Positions 36,226 to 47,851 are shown, counted from the stretch's first letter. The stretch is 64,000 nt of DNA from Nelumbo lutea (GCA_022828595.1 JAKGHH010000005.1:62615655-62679654); one strand, 5' to 3'. Notes: generated from the letters alone by a model not told the origin. Translations and numbers: made by a program.

Positions 36226-36992
36226 CTACTAAGTAGACCATGAGTCACTCTCAGGGCCTAAGGGCTAGAATGCCGAGCTAACACGACCTCAGTGCAACAA
36301 GACCCAGTCGCCTCTACGGCATAGGCAAACTACTGAGTAGACCATGAGTCACTCCCAGAAGCCTAAGGGCCAAAATGCCGAGTTAACACGACCTCGACGC
36401 AATAAGACCTAGTCGCCTCCATGGCATGGGCAAACTTCAAGGGTAGCCTATGAATCACCCTCTCAGCTTAAGGCCTAAAAAATCGAGCTAACTAAGACCT
36501 CGACATCAAGAAAGAATTAGCCACTTCAGTGGCAAAGGTAGAGTATGAAATATCAAAGGTGCAAGCAGCTCGGGTTTAAACCTTACGAAGAATAGCTCGT
36601 CTCAGTATGTTAGTTGAACTAAGGAATCACCAACAAGCGCATAGTTTGGGCTTATATGGTAATCACTTCGCGGTATACCATAGAGATGCCTTGAACATTA
36701 AGGGACAACTCGGGATAACAACTACCGAAAAGTCCTACTTTAGGCATGTAGCTATAATAGTTGGGGGATGAGATCGCTTTAGCAAAAAATACAAGGAGCA
36801 AACCATACTTTGAAGAAAAAGAAATTTCATTACTATTACAAAAATAAAATAAAATAAAACCGAGCTAAACAGCTCGAGGAAGTTTAACAAGAGGTAAAAA
36901 GGGTTCAACTGCCCAACAAGATCTTTTCAAGACTGGGTTTATGGGACCCAGGAGCCACTAGAAATCAGAGCTGAAAACCAATGCCGCCAGCC
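36226..36992 (+). repeat. Gypsy internal non-coding spacer with short direct repeats
   Basis: Between pol and the antisense ORF. A unit containing GACCATGAGTCACTC, GCCTAAGGGC and AACACGACCTC recurs at 36237, 36338 and, degenerate, 36438, about 100 bp apart. No coding potential is seen. Confidence 0.6.
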
Positions 36993-38886
36993 TCAAGGGT
37001 CCACCTCATCCTCATCCTCCGAGGAGTCAGGCTCTTCCTCCTCTGCTTGGTTCGCCATCTCAGGAGACAAGCCCTTCATGGTGATGTCGTCAAGATTGAG
37101 CCTAGAAAATTTCTTTCGGACCAACCAGCGGTAGAGCTTGAATCCGGAGCGGTATGAGCTCGAGCCATACTCCACTTAGAGGTCATGATACTCTTGGGAG
37201 TCCTTGAAGTCCTAGACCTCCCTCTCCCGCTCGGCCTCCACCATGTTGTCAAAGTTTCGAGTTTGGTCCAGAAGAGTGGACTCCAAGTCCCCAACCTGTT
37301 GACGAAGGAGCTCCCTCTCTGCGGCCACCCTCGACGAAGAACCTGGTGATCTATGCCTCCTGGTCCCAAACGAGCTGCTCATACAACTCGCTCCCCTTAC
37401 GAGTGTGATGGAGCTTGCCCCGGGTCTAGTTGAGCTCACCCTGGAGCTTCTGAATGATGACCCTCTAGTTGTGAGCATCGCCGGAGTGGATGTTCATCTA
37501 GAGGGCCATGGCGTGGATGGCGGAGTTCACCTACCAACAGGAAACTAAGGTCAGAAGACAGCAAAAGGAAGCAAAAACAAGGAGAGGAGAAGGACCACTT
37601 ACCACCATACAGTGGGTGGAGGCGAGAATGACAAGATCCCCAGGCTCCATCTCCCCCCACTTGGTGATCTCCTCATGGCAGATCGCCCTTCGGCTCTTCT
37701 GCCTAGCCACTACATAGTCATTAATACCCTCCCAGTTCCCCACTCAGAAGCGCGGGTAGGGAAAAGGCTGAGAAAGACCAGGAGGAATCACCCCTTGCTA
37801 CGGGAGGTCACCCTCCTCGAGGCCAACTCCGCCCACACCTGCTTCATATGGAGGCAGTGGAACTTCAGGTGACGGGGAAGTGAAGTCTGGCTCCGTAGAC
37901 CCGAACTTAGTAACCCCAAAGGTGGGAGTCTGGTCAGGACGCGACCTCTTCACTTTGTGCTTCTGGTTGCTTGAGAGGAGGCGATGCGCGTCAACACCAG
38001 ACATGATGGCTGCCAAAAAATCCACAAGATATTAGTTCGGTCAGAAACAAAATGTATGTATACACAATATTGTTACAAGGCACTATGCGACCTAAAAAGG
38101 CAACCTACCCAGGCTCAAACCGGCCTGCGCAAGCTTCTCCTCGTTCAAGTAGTCCGAATAGAGGAAGCCTACCGATGCCCAGGACAGCATCATTTTCCGA
38201 GTTTCAGGGTCCAGCTCGGCACCGGGGTCCTGGATGGCGCCCCTCCAAGAAGTTGGAAAGGGCCACCCCTAGGGGTTACGGACCACAAAATAATCCCACT
38301 TCCATGCGGGAATCTTATTTTGTAGCTCGTACAAGAGCTTGTAGCCGCAACGGGGAGAGAGGTAGTAAAAATGCCTTTCCGAAGAAACTCCAGGAGCAGC
38401 ATTTTTAATACAAAGAATAGAAGCAAAAATGTCAAGGTTCAAGGGGAGGCAATACTCATAACACAAAGAAATGGTGCCAACCATGTTCCAGATAGCGTTG
38501 GGATGAAGATGATCGATGGTAACATTAAAGTGGTTTAGCACCTCCACTATAAGGGGGTGCAGGGGAAGACGTAGGCCAGCCTCAAGCTGTTTCTGGTAAA
38601 TAACTATCTCATCGAGACCATGCTCCCAAGGAAAGTTACCATGGAGAGACTGTAGATGAGGTCCTCGGGAAGGTGAAAATAGCGGATTAGAGACCTAACT
38701 CTCTCCGCCGTCATAGAAGAAGGACCGAAGGTGTCAGGCTCTCTCCCTCGAGAAGTAGAGGCCACATCACCAGAGGTCTCCCAAGCCTACAGAACCTACT
38801 CCCAAGCTCACCCGGAGCTCAAGGGAGCATCGTCGTCCTGGTTACCGTCCCGTTAAAAAGCATTGTACGGATACCCAATCATGATT
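36993..38886 (-). pseudogene. Antisense ORF of Tat-type Gypsy (putative gypsy-type transposon protein, broken)
   Basis: This ORF lies on the strand opposite to gag-pol, downstream of integrase. It starts near 38886 (MIGYPYNAF). Readable segments: SSMTAERVRSLIRYFHLPED (38720-38660), a central domain (38547-38269) with HPNAIWNMVGTISLCYEYC, FASILCIKNAAPGVSS, RHFYYLSPRCGYKLL and WKWDYFVVRNP, a charged coiled-coil-like piece (37330-37210, AAERELLRQQVGDLESTLLD), and an acidic C-terminus PDSSEDEDEVDP at 37030-36993. The central pattern is that of the plant family named putative gypsy type transposon (PF04195, from memory). Several stops interrupt it; some may be introns, since such ORFs are often spliced. 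The function is unknown. Confidence 0.75.
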
Positions 38887-39334
38887 GACAGCGATTGAGA
38901 CTCACCAGGACAAGCGAAACGAAGCGAACAAAAGAGCTCGGGTAGGCTAGAAAGATACGCAACCTCAGAATCCAAATACAACAAGATGGCATGAAAGAAA
39001 ATGAGGCCTAGGGGGCCATCCTATTTATAGCCACTATGCCTCTGAATCAACAGCCCAGATTAAGGCAGATCTGACTGTTCGTAGTCAAGTTGACCACACA
39101 CCTTCTAAAACTGAAATGTGACTGGCTGCACATCTCCCATGATTGAGGTAATGGCGGCTACACGACATCCGGAGTTAAGAGCTTCTTCAGCACGTTTTTG
39201 GTATTCGAAAAGTCAGAAATCCCCTGATTCCCGCGCGCACATTTAATATGAGCAGTCAATCAAGTTTAAATTTCAATAAAATGAACCCGTCAAACTTCAT
39301 GAACTCTTCATGCTAAGGCAACACTCTTAGCCCA

Positions 39335-39350
39335 AGGAGTGGGGGGCAAT
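39335..39350 (+). other. Polypurine tract of plus-strand Gypsy
   Basis: AGGAGTGGGGGGCAAT immediately before the 3' LTR start TGATGG. Confidence 0.8.
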
Positions 39351-40299
39351 TGATGGAGGATGATTTTACCCGACCTACTGAGATGATGACACGTGGATCT
39401 GACTCAGCACGAGCAACAACTTAGATCAGGTCCCCCGAGCTACTGAGAAGAAGGGAATACTCCAAGCTCTAGCTTGCTAAGTAACGAGCCTGTGGAGTAG
39501 CTCGCCACGTCATAGCTCGCTATAGGGGGAGCTTGCTACAATGCAAGCTCCAGGTCCCCCGAGCTACCGAGAAGAAGGGGATACTCCAAGACTATTTCAA
39601 CTCGCAAGCCAGGGAAACGAGCTTGCTCCAGCAAGAACTGCCCCAAAGACCAACCTTGGTGAGGGCCACCTCGAAATACTCCTAAGAGCTTGCTACAAAG
39701 TAGCTCGCTGCGCGACAAGGTAGCTCGCTACAAAGTAACTCGCGACTAAGCAACGCGACGCTCTCAGGAAGCTTCTACTGACAAGACCGTACTCGTCAGA
39801 CTACTCCACGTCTCTCGACTGACGGCGCAGTCCCTGCCCATTCGACAGTCTGCACCCAAGTCTTTCAACAGATGGTGGCATGTTTATCCCTTTAAAACGT
39901 GTCACTAATCCTAGTGGGCAGTACATTGTAACGATCACCTGTGCAGCCCTAGAAAGTAACGACTACGGCAGGAGCGCAGTGGTGGTTACGCCCAATTTGA
40001 CAAGAACATCCCTATAAAAGCCCTTTTATCAAAGTGGAGAACTCTCTCTCGAATTAGATCTGAACTTGAACTCTTACTTGCTCATGAGCTAATCTTGAGA
40101 CATAGTGATCTAGTGCGACCCACACTCTTAGCCTTTTACACTATTTTCTTCCTCCCCAGCATTCTAACTTAAGTTTCAGAGTATTCTCGCCTGGCAAATC
40201 CCCCGGGAATCCTTCATCTTCCTCTTCTCAGATGCCGCTCGTTGCCATCACAGGAGCCAGTCAGCAGCCAGCTAGGAGTGCCTGGATCGTGCTGCATCA
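39351..40299 (+). repeat. 3' LTR of plus-strand Gypsy (949 bp)
   Basis: TGATGGAGG...GCATCA, followed by GTTTG. It is longer than the 5' LTR mainly through an internal partial repeat of the GAGCTACYGAGAAGAAGGG segment (39437 and 39558). Confidence 0.92.
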
Positions 40300-40305
40300 G
40301 TTTGT

Positions 40306-40575
40306 ATTTTAGGTTGTATTTGGTTGCAATGCATATTTATTTTCACTATTACAAATGCATGTGAGTGCAAATGTAAAAAAGAATGCAAATTCTTGTTTAA
40401 TTTTGTTTTGGATTTTACTTTATTATGCTTCATGTCTTAATTTACTTTATTTATACTACATTCAAGTAGAATAAGCTAAAATTTGAAACAAAAATATATA
40501 GTTAAAATTTTCACTCAAATCATTTGCACTTCATGATTCTGCATCATTGCAAATTTATTTGCATTTTAACAAAAG
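40306..40575 (-). repeat. AT-rich MITE-like repeat (family 2), inverted copy
   Basis: Starts TTGTATTTGGTTGCAATGCA and ends near CAAATTTATTTGCATTTTAA. The body is the reverse complement of 45897-46173 (compare TTTTGTTTTGGATTTTACTTT here with its complement near 46050). Confidence 0.7.
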
Positions 40576-40589
40576 ACAGCCTTATGAAA

Positions 40590-41440
40590 AAATAAGTATT
40601 GAGGCCATCTGGGCCCGGAGCCTTTGTGTCTCCCATAGAATTGATTACATCCCAAATTTCTTGCAATGTAACCATCTTAATAAGATCCTCATTTTGAGAC
40701 TCACTAATAATAGGGCTTCCCTATTGTAAAAACCTCATCAATGATATTCACCACCCCATGGCCTCACCCTGAAATATTTTCTCAAATTTTCTCAAAAGGA
40801 CCTCTTGGACTTCATTAGCACCCTCGAACCAGTTTTCTCCATCTTTAATTTTCAAGATCCGGTTTTTATATCTTCTAATTAAGGTGGAGGTATGGATTTC
40901 TAGGCCAAAAAATTTTCTTCATTCACTAGAACTTTATTTAGTTCTCTATAAGGCGGTTTCTTTATTATTTATGTTTCTTCTACCCGGTTTACTAATTAAA
41001 ACTTCTTGGTTTATTTTAATGAGATCTATAATCTCATTCTTTTCTTTTTCATGGATGTTGCTGTTCCAATTTTTTTATTTCCTCTATAGTTCGTATCTCT
41101 TTGGTTCCACGAAGAATCAATAAGATTTTCTAAACCTACCCTTTCTCCCCACATTATTTTGAATCCGAATGGTTTGAGTTCACATCTGTGCCCCACAAGG
41201 GGGTGCCCCCACAATGCCCCACAGCACATTCCAATTTTGTATTGGGAATATCTCTTGATGATGTTTCATCATCTTCATACTTGTCATCATCGAGAGATGT
41301 TCCCAATACAAGATCAGGATGCACTGTGAGGCATTGTGGGGCGCAAATCTGAACTCCGAGAGATGTTCCCAATAACCACAGCCTATGAACAAATCATTGA
41401 TGTTTTCATACATCACATTAATGGTATGTTCTGAAATACT
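40590..41440 (-). pseudogene. L1-type LINE relic, second copy, antisense
   Basis: Paralogue of 8323-9540, but extending further into RT. Minus-strand reading gives LQEIWDVINSMGD and the APGPDG motif at the right-hand RT start (40590-40650). Then come the ENWFEGANEVQEVLL segment and KPFGFKIMWGERVGLENLI (41180-41100). The endonuclease C-terminal part present in copy A is deleted here. Stops are frequent. This copy shows the LINE uninterrupted at the point where a Gypsy cuts copy A (8322). Confidence 0.8.
41177..41375. repeat. Foldback/MITE element in LINE relic, second copy
   Basis: The terminal inverted repeats are clearer than in copy A: GAGTTCACATCTGTGCCCCA at the left, and GAGTTCAGATTTGCGCCCCA as reverse complement of the right end (about 41338-41355). 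A second inner repeat (GAGAGATGTTCCCAATA) recurs beyond the right end at 41356-41375. TCTTGTATTGGGAATATCTC-type arms surround the centre near 41270. Confidence 0.78.
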
Positions 41441-42189
41441 TTGCAAGATGAAGCTGATGATGATGAAAGTTTAGGAATGCGACATTCGTCCATTCAGGAT
41501 ACAAAATCCTAGATCATTCAACAGCCTGAAGGAGCACCAATATGGTGGGTTTTGCAGGAGATGAATAAAATACAATTCACTTGTGTTTAGTTCCCAGGTT
41601 TACTTTCTTATTTATAGCTGCATAAAGAATCTGAACCTTGGGAAACTCCTAGAATGCAGGTAATCACATTGACTTCAATACCTGCCACTTATCCTCACTA
41701 TTAGTTGGTATCCAATCAGGATGAGACTAGTATCTCATAGAATAGGGCTTAAATTCTTACTTTTCTCAACAACTCTTGCCAAGCCTTCTATTCCTAACGT
41801 TCATAGATGTTGGATTGACTTGGCCCAACATATGTGTATATGTGAGATAGTGTAAAAACATGTTTGCAAAATATTTTATTTATATGAAAATAAAATATAA
41901 TATAATAAAAAATAAGATGTGATATTATATCACAATATACACAAAAAGCAAATAATTAGTCCATTGGTGTGTGATTATATCCAATGGCTATGGTTTATCC
42001 AACACACCAAGGCTAGACCATGGAGGGAAAGGGAGTCTCCACCTCTTCTCTATATTCTCATCCATCTTCATCACTGGGCCAGTTGTCTAAGGACATTAAT
42101 ACCAAGTCTGTCCGACCCACAAGTTGGCCTCCTCAATAATTGTAGTGCAATAATTGTAGTGAGGGGGTTGGAACCCATCATCCACTTCA

Positions 42190-42302
42190 TAGGCTCAATT
42201 TGGAAGGAGTATAAATATAAATATGTACAGTGCAAATATATACAAAATATAGGGTTTTGTATGTATACATTTGTATTTGCACTCCTTCCAAACTGAGACT
42301 AT
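42190..42302. repeat. Short inverted-repeat MITE (family 1), second copy
   Basis: Same ends as 10258-10372: TAGGCTCAATTTGGAAGGAG and CTCCTTCCAAACTGAGACTA. Confidence 0.75.
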
Positions 42303-42905
42303 AAGGACAAGGTAACAACCACTCACAAACCATGGGCCTTTCTCATTACATATAGATAGTCATCTTTAGATTCAGATGTGAAAAGAAAACTATTACCTAT
42401 GCTCTAAGTGTTGCCTGAATGTTTTGTTCTTTCGTCCCTTTGATTTTATAGACAATTTCAAATTTTCGGTTGGATGGGATAATTTTCCCACTCAGCTATC
42501 TTTTCTCTGCTTATTGGTTAACTGGTGGAGCTCAGAGATATTCCCGCTGCCCTCTTATTCGTAGATAACAAGGAATTCCAAAGGTTCTCTGCTTCAAGAT
42601 GCAGCTCATGCACTAAAACAAAATTACCTCGGATTGATTGGTACATCATTTAATTTGGGCAAATTAAACCTTTGGATGCTTGCAATTAGTTGGTTGTTCT
42701 TAGAATGCCATTTCGATCGTATAGATTATTTAGAAAAAAAAATGTTTCTTTCTTCATATGGTTGGAATTAGTTGAAATCTTGATACATTAATTGTTTGGA
42801 TGGTCAAGTTGGGATCGATCGTCTGTCCTCCCGATATGTACCTCATTAATTTCCTCCCACATTTAGGCTGTGTTTATTTCCGGTGTAAAATTTATCAATG
42901 TAAAA

Positions 42906-43170
42906 TGTATGGTTTTTAAAACTGAACCGATTAAGGGTTTGGTTACTAGTTTGAATGGTTTGACCATTCAATCCGAACGGTCGGCCTGTTCTGACAAAAA
43001 TAGTAAAAAAATTAAAAAAAGGTCAAAATTATTTGAATGGTTAATCAGTCGGTTCAACGGTTTGCTAACCAAAATCAATGGTTTTGGAGAAAAATGAAAT
43101 CAGTCAGGTGATTGGTTCCCAGCTTTTCCGATCTTACCATCCGATCCGATCCGGTTTTAAAAACCATGGT
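42906..43170. repeat. Foldback sequence with ATGGTTTTTAAAAC ends
   Basis: ATGGTTTTTAAAACTGAACCG at the left is answered by GATCCGGTTTTAAAAACCAT at the right (43150-43168). Copy A (10974 onward) keeps the left end only, and the Copia inserted inside it. Confidence 0.65.
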
Positions 43171-44279
43171 AAAATGGTACCCAATCAATGGAGTTCACCG
43201 ATGATTTAAAATTTTAGTGAAACGTTGAAACTTTTTTCAATGTAAGGGTTCGACTATGATATGGAAAAAATATGATATCTAAAAAACTTCTGACCGATCA
43301 AATGGAATCATAAACATGGTAGCCAATCAGGTGTTATTTATCAAAACTTATGGGTGGGTTTTGATTGGTCAAAACCTTTCTCATACCATATAGAAAGAGG
43401 AAAAAAACAAACAATTCCATAAAAACTTTAGCCCTCCCAAAATACCCCTAGGCCCCGTTTGTTTTTCGATAAGTTATTTTCCCGGATAAGTTTTTCCTGG
43501 GAAACATTTACCTGAGTGAGTGCTTTTACCCATATTCTTTTATTTTCTAGGTAAATAAGGTAATGACTATTTTACCCATAAAAATTTATTATTAAAAGGG
43601 GCAATTTTGTTACATTCAAGTATTAGCAACTTTACCCCTAAGGTGGGAAAATTATTTACCCACCTACGAGATGAATATCACTTACCGGGATAAGTGATAC
43701 CTAGGAAAATATATTTTCTCTAGTCCCCACATAAATCTGAAAAATGAATATGGGATTCTTAGTCAATGAGAACCAAAATCCCATTGACCAACTTTTTCCC
43801 CTCTCAAAATCCAAAAGAAGAACGCCCCCCTAAAGTTGGGATACATATCATAATCAATTGTGCCAAGTGAAAGATGGGAATAATGTCATTTATGTAAAAT
43901 TTTACCGTCCATTTGCATTTGTTTTCAATGTAAATACAGACGGGTGTAAAATTCCACTCTTGGTCCGTATTTCCACATGTTTGTTTTCCGTGTAACCCAT
44001 TGGTTAAATTTTTCATCGATTTTATCAATATACTTTTATATCGATTATTAAGGGAAAATCTATGATTCCAGTTTATATCAAAACCCACCCATTAATTTTG
44101 ATAAATAACACTGATTGTCTATAAAGATGATTGGTCAAAAGTTTTTCAGACGTATAATATCTTTTCCATTTCATGGTCGAACCCTTCTTTTGCTTTACCA
44201 GAAGTTTGAAACCTTTTCCAGCTTAAAGATAAGTAGTTTGAAACAAAGTTTTAAAGTAGTTTGAAAAGTGATCCATGTG

Positions 44280-45641
44280 CTAATGGAGTTCAAACCCTTC
44301 TCTCTCTCTTTTCATTCCCTCTCTTTTCTCTTCTCGTTCTTCTCCCTCCCCACCGTCCCTGCACAGCACCAAACCGTCCCTACGAGTGCCTGAATCTCCA
44401 CTGCCATCGGAACCGTCGCTGAAACCACATTTCTCTCCACATTCTCTCTGACAGTAGGGGGGAGACGTTGTCGTTGAAGCTATTCAAATCTCTCATATTC
44501 AAAGTTATCAAACACTGACAAAGTGTGTTAATGGAAGACAGAGATGGTTATTCTTGAAAAGAAACTCTTCAACTTAACCAAATCCATCACTCATTTGAGC
44601 ATATATTCAATTTGGATTTCAAGATTTGTTTATATATCGATAAACTCACACACCCTTCCTCGCCTGAATGTTTGCCAGGAATTAGCAAATCCATAGGAGA
44701 ATTGCTCAGTTAGAGATTCATGGAGCAGAGCAACTGTGTGTTGGGTCTCTGGTAAATACTAAATAGGATAAAAGTTTCGTAAGATAAACCCTTGACTCTT
44801 GTCTTTTGTGAAATTTAATTTCAGCGACGTCAAAAGAAAAAGAAGAAATCAAGAAACTGAAACCCAAGTAACCAATGCAGTTGCAAATTGCAATCTAATT
44901 CACTTAGGAAAAAAAGTTCATCTCATCCAGGCCAGCGACACTGAATATTTTTGTATCTGCTTTGACAAAGTCTGTACAACCGAGGTGAGAGACTGTGGCC
45001 ACCAGATTTGAGCGCATTGCATGATTCACACTGCATGCTTGCCTGCCCCAATCTGCCCGTTTTGCTGCAGCAGCATTGCCAAGGTAATGGTTTCCAAGGG
45101 TAAGATGGAGAGAAAGTCGAACAAGGAGATCAACTCTTCAAAGATGAGGAGGTTGAGAAGATCAAACTTCAGTGAAGGCAGCAACAAATTCTAGGGTTTG
45201 TCAGCTGCTGGTTCATTTTCGGAGATGGGTGGCTGTGGTTCAGGGAGGATTGTTGCTGATAGCAAAGTTTGTGGAACGCTATCAGCTCTAGCACTCAGTG
45301 TAGGGAGGATTACTTCTCGAAGCAATACAGAGAGGATGGAAGGCCTATCCTCTTACCTCTCAGATAGTGAGAACGATCGCCGATGGAGCAAATGACAGAC
45401 TGGGAGATCTACGGGTTCACCTATAGAGAAGTGGGAGGGTAAAATGGCAAACTGGGAGAGAGAGAAAGGGAGAAAGGGGAGGAGGAGAAAGAAGCAAGTG
45501 GGTAAGAGAGTGTTAATAAAATTAAAATGAAATTTGGAGTCCAGACGGTCGTTAAGTCTGAAACTCCGTTTAAATTTAAGTTTTAGGTACAAAAGGTGGC
45601 ATGGCGATTTTCTATTGGAGGGGACAGACGATTCGAGCTCG
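44280..45641 (+). mobile_element. Pack-MULE-like element, second copy, left arm lost
   Basis: Paralogue of 24131-25591. The right inverted repeat is present, ending ATTCGAGCTC at 45640. The left arm is replaced by a short unrelated junction (GCTAATGGAGTTC near 44280). Confidence 0.7.
44799..45395 (+). pseudogene. XB3/XBAT-type RING-finger fragment, second copy
   Basis: Open from 44799 to the first stop at 45009-45011: SDTEYFCICFDKVCTTEV and RDCGHQI, then TGA in place of a RING Cys, then AHCMIHTACLPAPICPFCCS, and later MRRLRRSNFSEGSNKF, stop, GLSAAGSFSEMGG. The same TGA is present in both copies, so the lesion predates the segmental duplication. A run of A bases shortened relative to copy A keeps the upstream part open here. 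The 5' portion (FNFSDVKRKRRNQETETQ) may be retained intron or exon edge sequence. Confidence 0.75.
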
Positions 45642-45689
45642 TGCTGAGGACAGTTGGCACATTCATATATACGATTGATCATTGATGTG

Positions 45690-45895
45690 CATAGTTTTTT
45701 TGTTTCATTGACCCTAATGTTTCTTCCAGGAGGGAAGAATTCACCCTTATACAAAATCCACGATTTTAGTTTTTGAGACGTTTGGCCCCACTTTCATATC
45801 TTGTCAAAACCCCCTATGGTTTTGTTAATGGTGAATCATAAATTAACTAACTAAACATATATTATTTGTTTTGTTATTAAAGAAAAAAAATCTTG
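45690..45895. repeat. Sequence shared with the UGT upstream region
   Basis: GAGACGTTTGGCCCC, CTTTCATATCTTGTCAAA and TATGGTTTTGTTAATGGT occur here (45774-45836) and again, in the same order, at 49656-49722 next to the UGT gene. Confidence 0.75.
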
Positions 45896-45896
45896 A

Positions 45897-46173
45897 GGCT
45901 GTATTTGGTTGCAATGCAAATAAATTTGTATTACTGCAAAATTATTGCCGTATAAATGATTTAATTGTAAATTTTTATCTATTTTTATTTTAAATTTTAG
46001 TTTATTTTATTTGATTGCAATACAAATAAAGTAAATTTATACATGAAATGAAATAAAGTAAAATCCAAAAAAAAAACAAAATTAGATGAGAATTTGCATT
46101 TTTTTTCATTTACACTCACATGCATTTGTACTAATGCAAATAAATTTGAACTGCAATAAAACACAACGTAAGC
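45897..46173 (+). repeat. AT-rich MITE-like repeat (family 2), complete copy
   Basis: Starts GGCTGTATTTGGTTGCAATG and ends near AATAAAACACAACGTAAGC. The inverted copy at 40306 starts with the same TGTATTTGGTTGCAATGCA, so the ends are interchangeable, as in an inverted-repeat element. Confidence 0.7.
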
Positions 46174-47191
46174 TAAATAGAACCGTCATGGGTTAGGTTT
46201 GGTCTTAGACGAGACTAATCCATTATTCGAAGTCTAGGAAATCATTTTTATTGAATTGTTTTTTGGGCTGATTTGGTATAATACTTGGATGGTCTATGTT
46301 GATTGAAATCCCAGTGGATGTTTGAGATCAATCTATTGATCTTAGTAGACTATTTTAATGGTCTAGATTTGTTAATCTAGGTCTTCCAAACAATATACCA
46401 AAGCTTCAAATAATCTTTGTCCAATCAATCAAATTACTAAGGTTTTTGAAAAATATATGTCAACTACAGTGATGTAAAACCATGCAAAGGATTTGGAACA
46501 TCAGAATAAATGGTCTCTGAAATCAATTAACTATTACCAATTCAGCCATAACAAATAAGCAAAATATTATTACATCATTAACCCTGGGCCTAAGCCTCTA
46601 AATAAATTATATTTAATATGTACGATTTGACAAGTTTTTTTACAAAGATGGGATGAGCTTTTGAGGGTCTTGTCTTTAAAGATTTAGGCTGTTTGTTAAG
46701 TATCCTACTGTATCATTATCAACAAAATTATTAAACAGAAAATTTTAGGTTTGGAAAGATAGGAAATATCATTTGATGCTTCCAAGCTTTGAAAAAGCCA
46801 AAAGACCACACAAAAAAAGACATGCCAAATGCCTCCTTATATTATAATACATATTGTATTATATATAATAAAATATGTTATAATATGTATAAACATAAAA
46901 TATTGTATATAATATTATGTCATTTTATAATATTTATACCCATATTTTCAACCTGCTATTAACCTATGTTGAACCGTTCAAACCAATACCCGACCATAAT
47001 TTTGGGTCCAATTTTGTTGAAACCTGATATCTAGTCCAAAACTGTTGACTTGGTAAAAAATTCTTTGACCTGAACGGTTATTATTACTGCTATTTCAAGT
47101 TCTATTGAAGTAATAGTCAATTAATAGGAAATCTCTTTGTGAAGTAATTGACTATTAGCAACAGGATATTATTCTGATTCGTATCAAACGA

Positions 47192-47604
47192 TCGGATATC
47201 TGACATTATTAACATATTTCAGATCGGGCTATTTGTTTTATCAGATCGAATTCAAATATACCCGATATTCGAAACTACGGTGCTAATACTGTTGCTTTAT
47301 TTAAAACTCTCTCTTTCTTCTAAATTTTCACTATTCTCAAACTAGAGAGAGTAAAGAAAACAGAAGAGAAGAGGAATAGAACAAGACAAACAACCACAAA
47401 CAGAACAACAGGACAAAACACGAATAAAAACAAGGCTACAATTAAACTTGAAACAAAGGCCTCTACTATCAAACAAACATGTACTACATCCACCTACGGA
47501 AGGCTTCAACAAACTGAAACTCAGCTTCTAATAAGTTTTAAACCTGCCTTACCAAGGATATGAACTGCACCATTTAAATCTCTTGGACACCCATTTAAAT
47601 TAAA
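47192..47604. other. Spacer without recognisable gene
   Basis: A-rich and C-poor stretch (AACAAGACAAACAACCACAAAC) with no homology to the rest of the window that I can see. Confidence 0.5.
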
Positions 47605-47851
47605 CCTCTCCAACCCAATAAAAACTCGTAGGTCGTGGATGAAAGCGTCAATTTAGGAAGATTGCATGTTTTCATCTAACAAAAAGTCCCTCCACTTAAC
47701 ATGATTGGCCTTCATTTCTTTTCACGCTCTCTCTGCTGGACCATCCATCTTCTTCCCTTCTCTCAACCTCCACCGCAACCTTGAGATTTCTAGTCAATAG
47801 TTGGGTGTTTGTAATCAGTACTATCTGGCCAGAGCTTACTAAAGATTCCCA
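47605..47851 (-). pseudogene. UGT 3'-end pseudogene fragment
   Basis: Matches the 3' end of the intact UGT at 48006-48310 (shared strings CTCCAACCCAATAAAA, AACAAAAAGTCCCTCCACTTA, ACCATCCATCTTCTTCCCTT). It has an internal loss of roughly 48 bp where the intact gene reads through KVISSVMDRDNLIGK. The substitutions include a stop before the final residues (TCCTAAATTGACGC on the minus strand). It ends at a point with no further similarity. It is the leftover of a neighbouring gene copy, most simply explained by local tandem duplication followed by decay. Confidence 0.87.

Larger units (their letters stand above)
29532..40299 (+). mobile_element. Full-length Ty3/Gypsy (Tat-like) retrotransposon, TSD GTTTG
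   Basis: 5' LTR 29532-30448, primer site from 30449, gag-pol 30535-36225, an antisense ORF region 38886-36993, polypurine tract 39335-39350, 3' LTR 39351-40299. The perfect duplication GTTTG flanks it (29527-29531 and 40300-40304). The 3.1-kb segment between integrase and the 3' LTR with an opposite-strand ORF is characteristic of the Tat lineage. Many stops break gag-pol. The element landed beside an AT-rich MITE at 40306. Confidence 0.93.
40715..47191 (+). repeat. Segmental duplication copy B
   Basis: Co-linear with 8323-11006 joined to 22882-26716. Differences: no Copia insertion at about 42935, no Gypsy at its left edge, loss of about 410 bp near 41355, an extra 130 bp at 43064-43200 that completes a foldback sequence, loss of the left MULE arm near 44280, and a complete family-2 repeat at 45897. 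It contains no intact gene. 41440-42190 and 42303-44280 hold only non-coding sequence as far as I can tell. Confidence 0.88.

Noticed and set aside
37076..38435. Minus-strand ORFs as possible host genes
   Set aside because: They lie inside a bounded Gypsy element at the position of its antisense ORF and carry that family's motifs.
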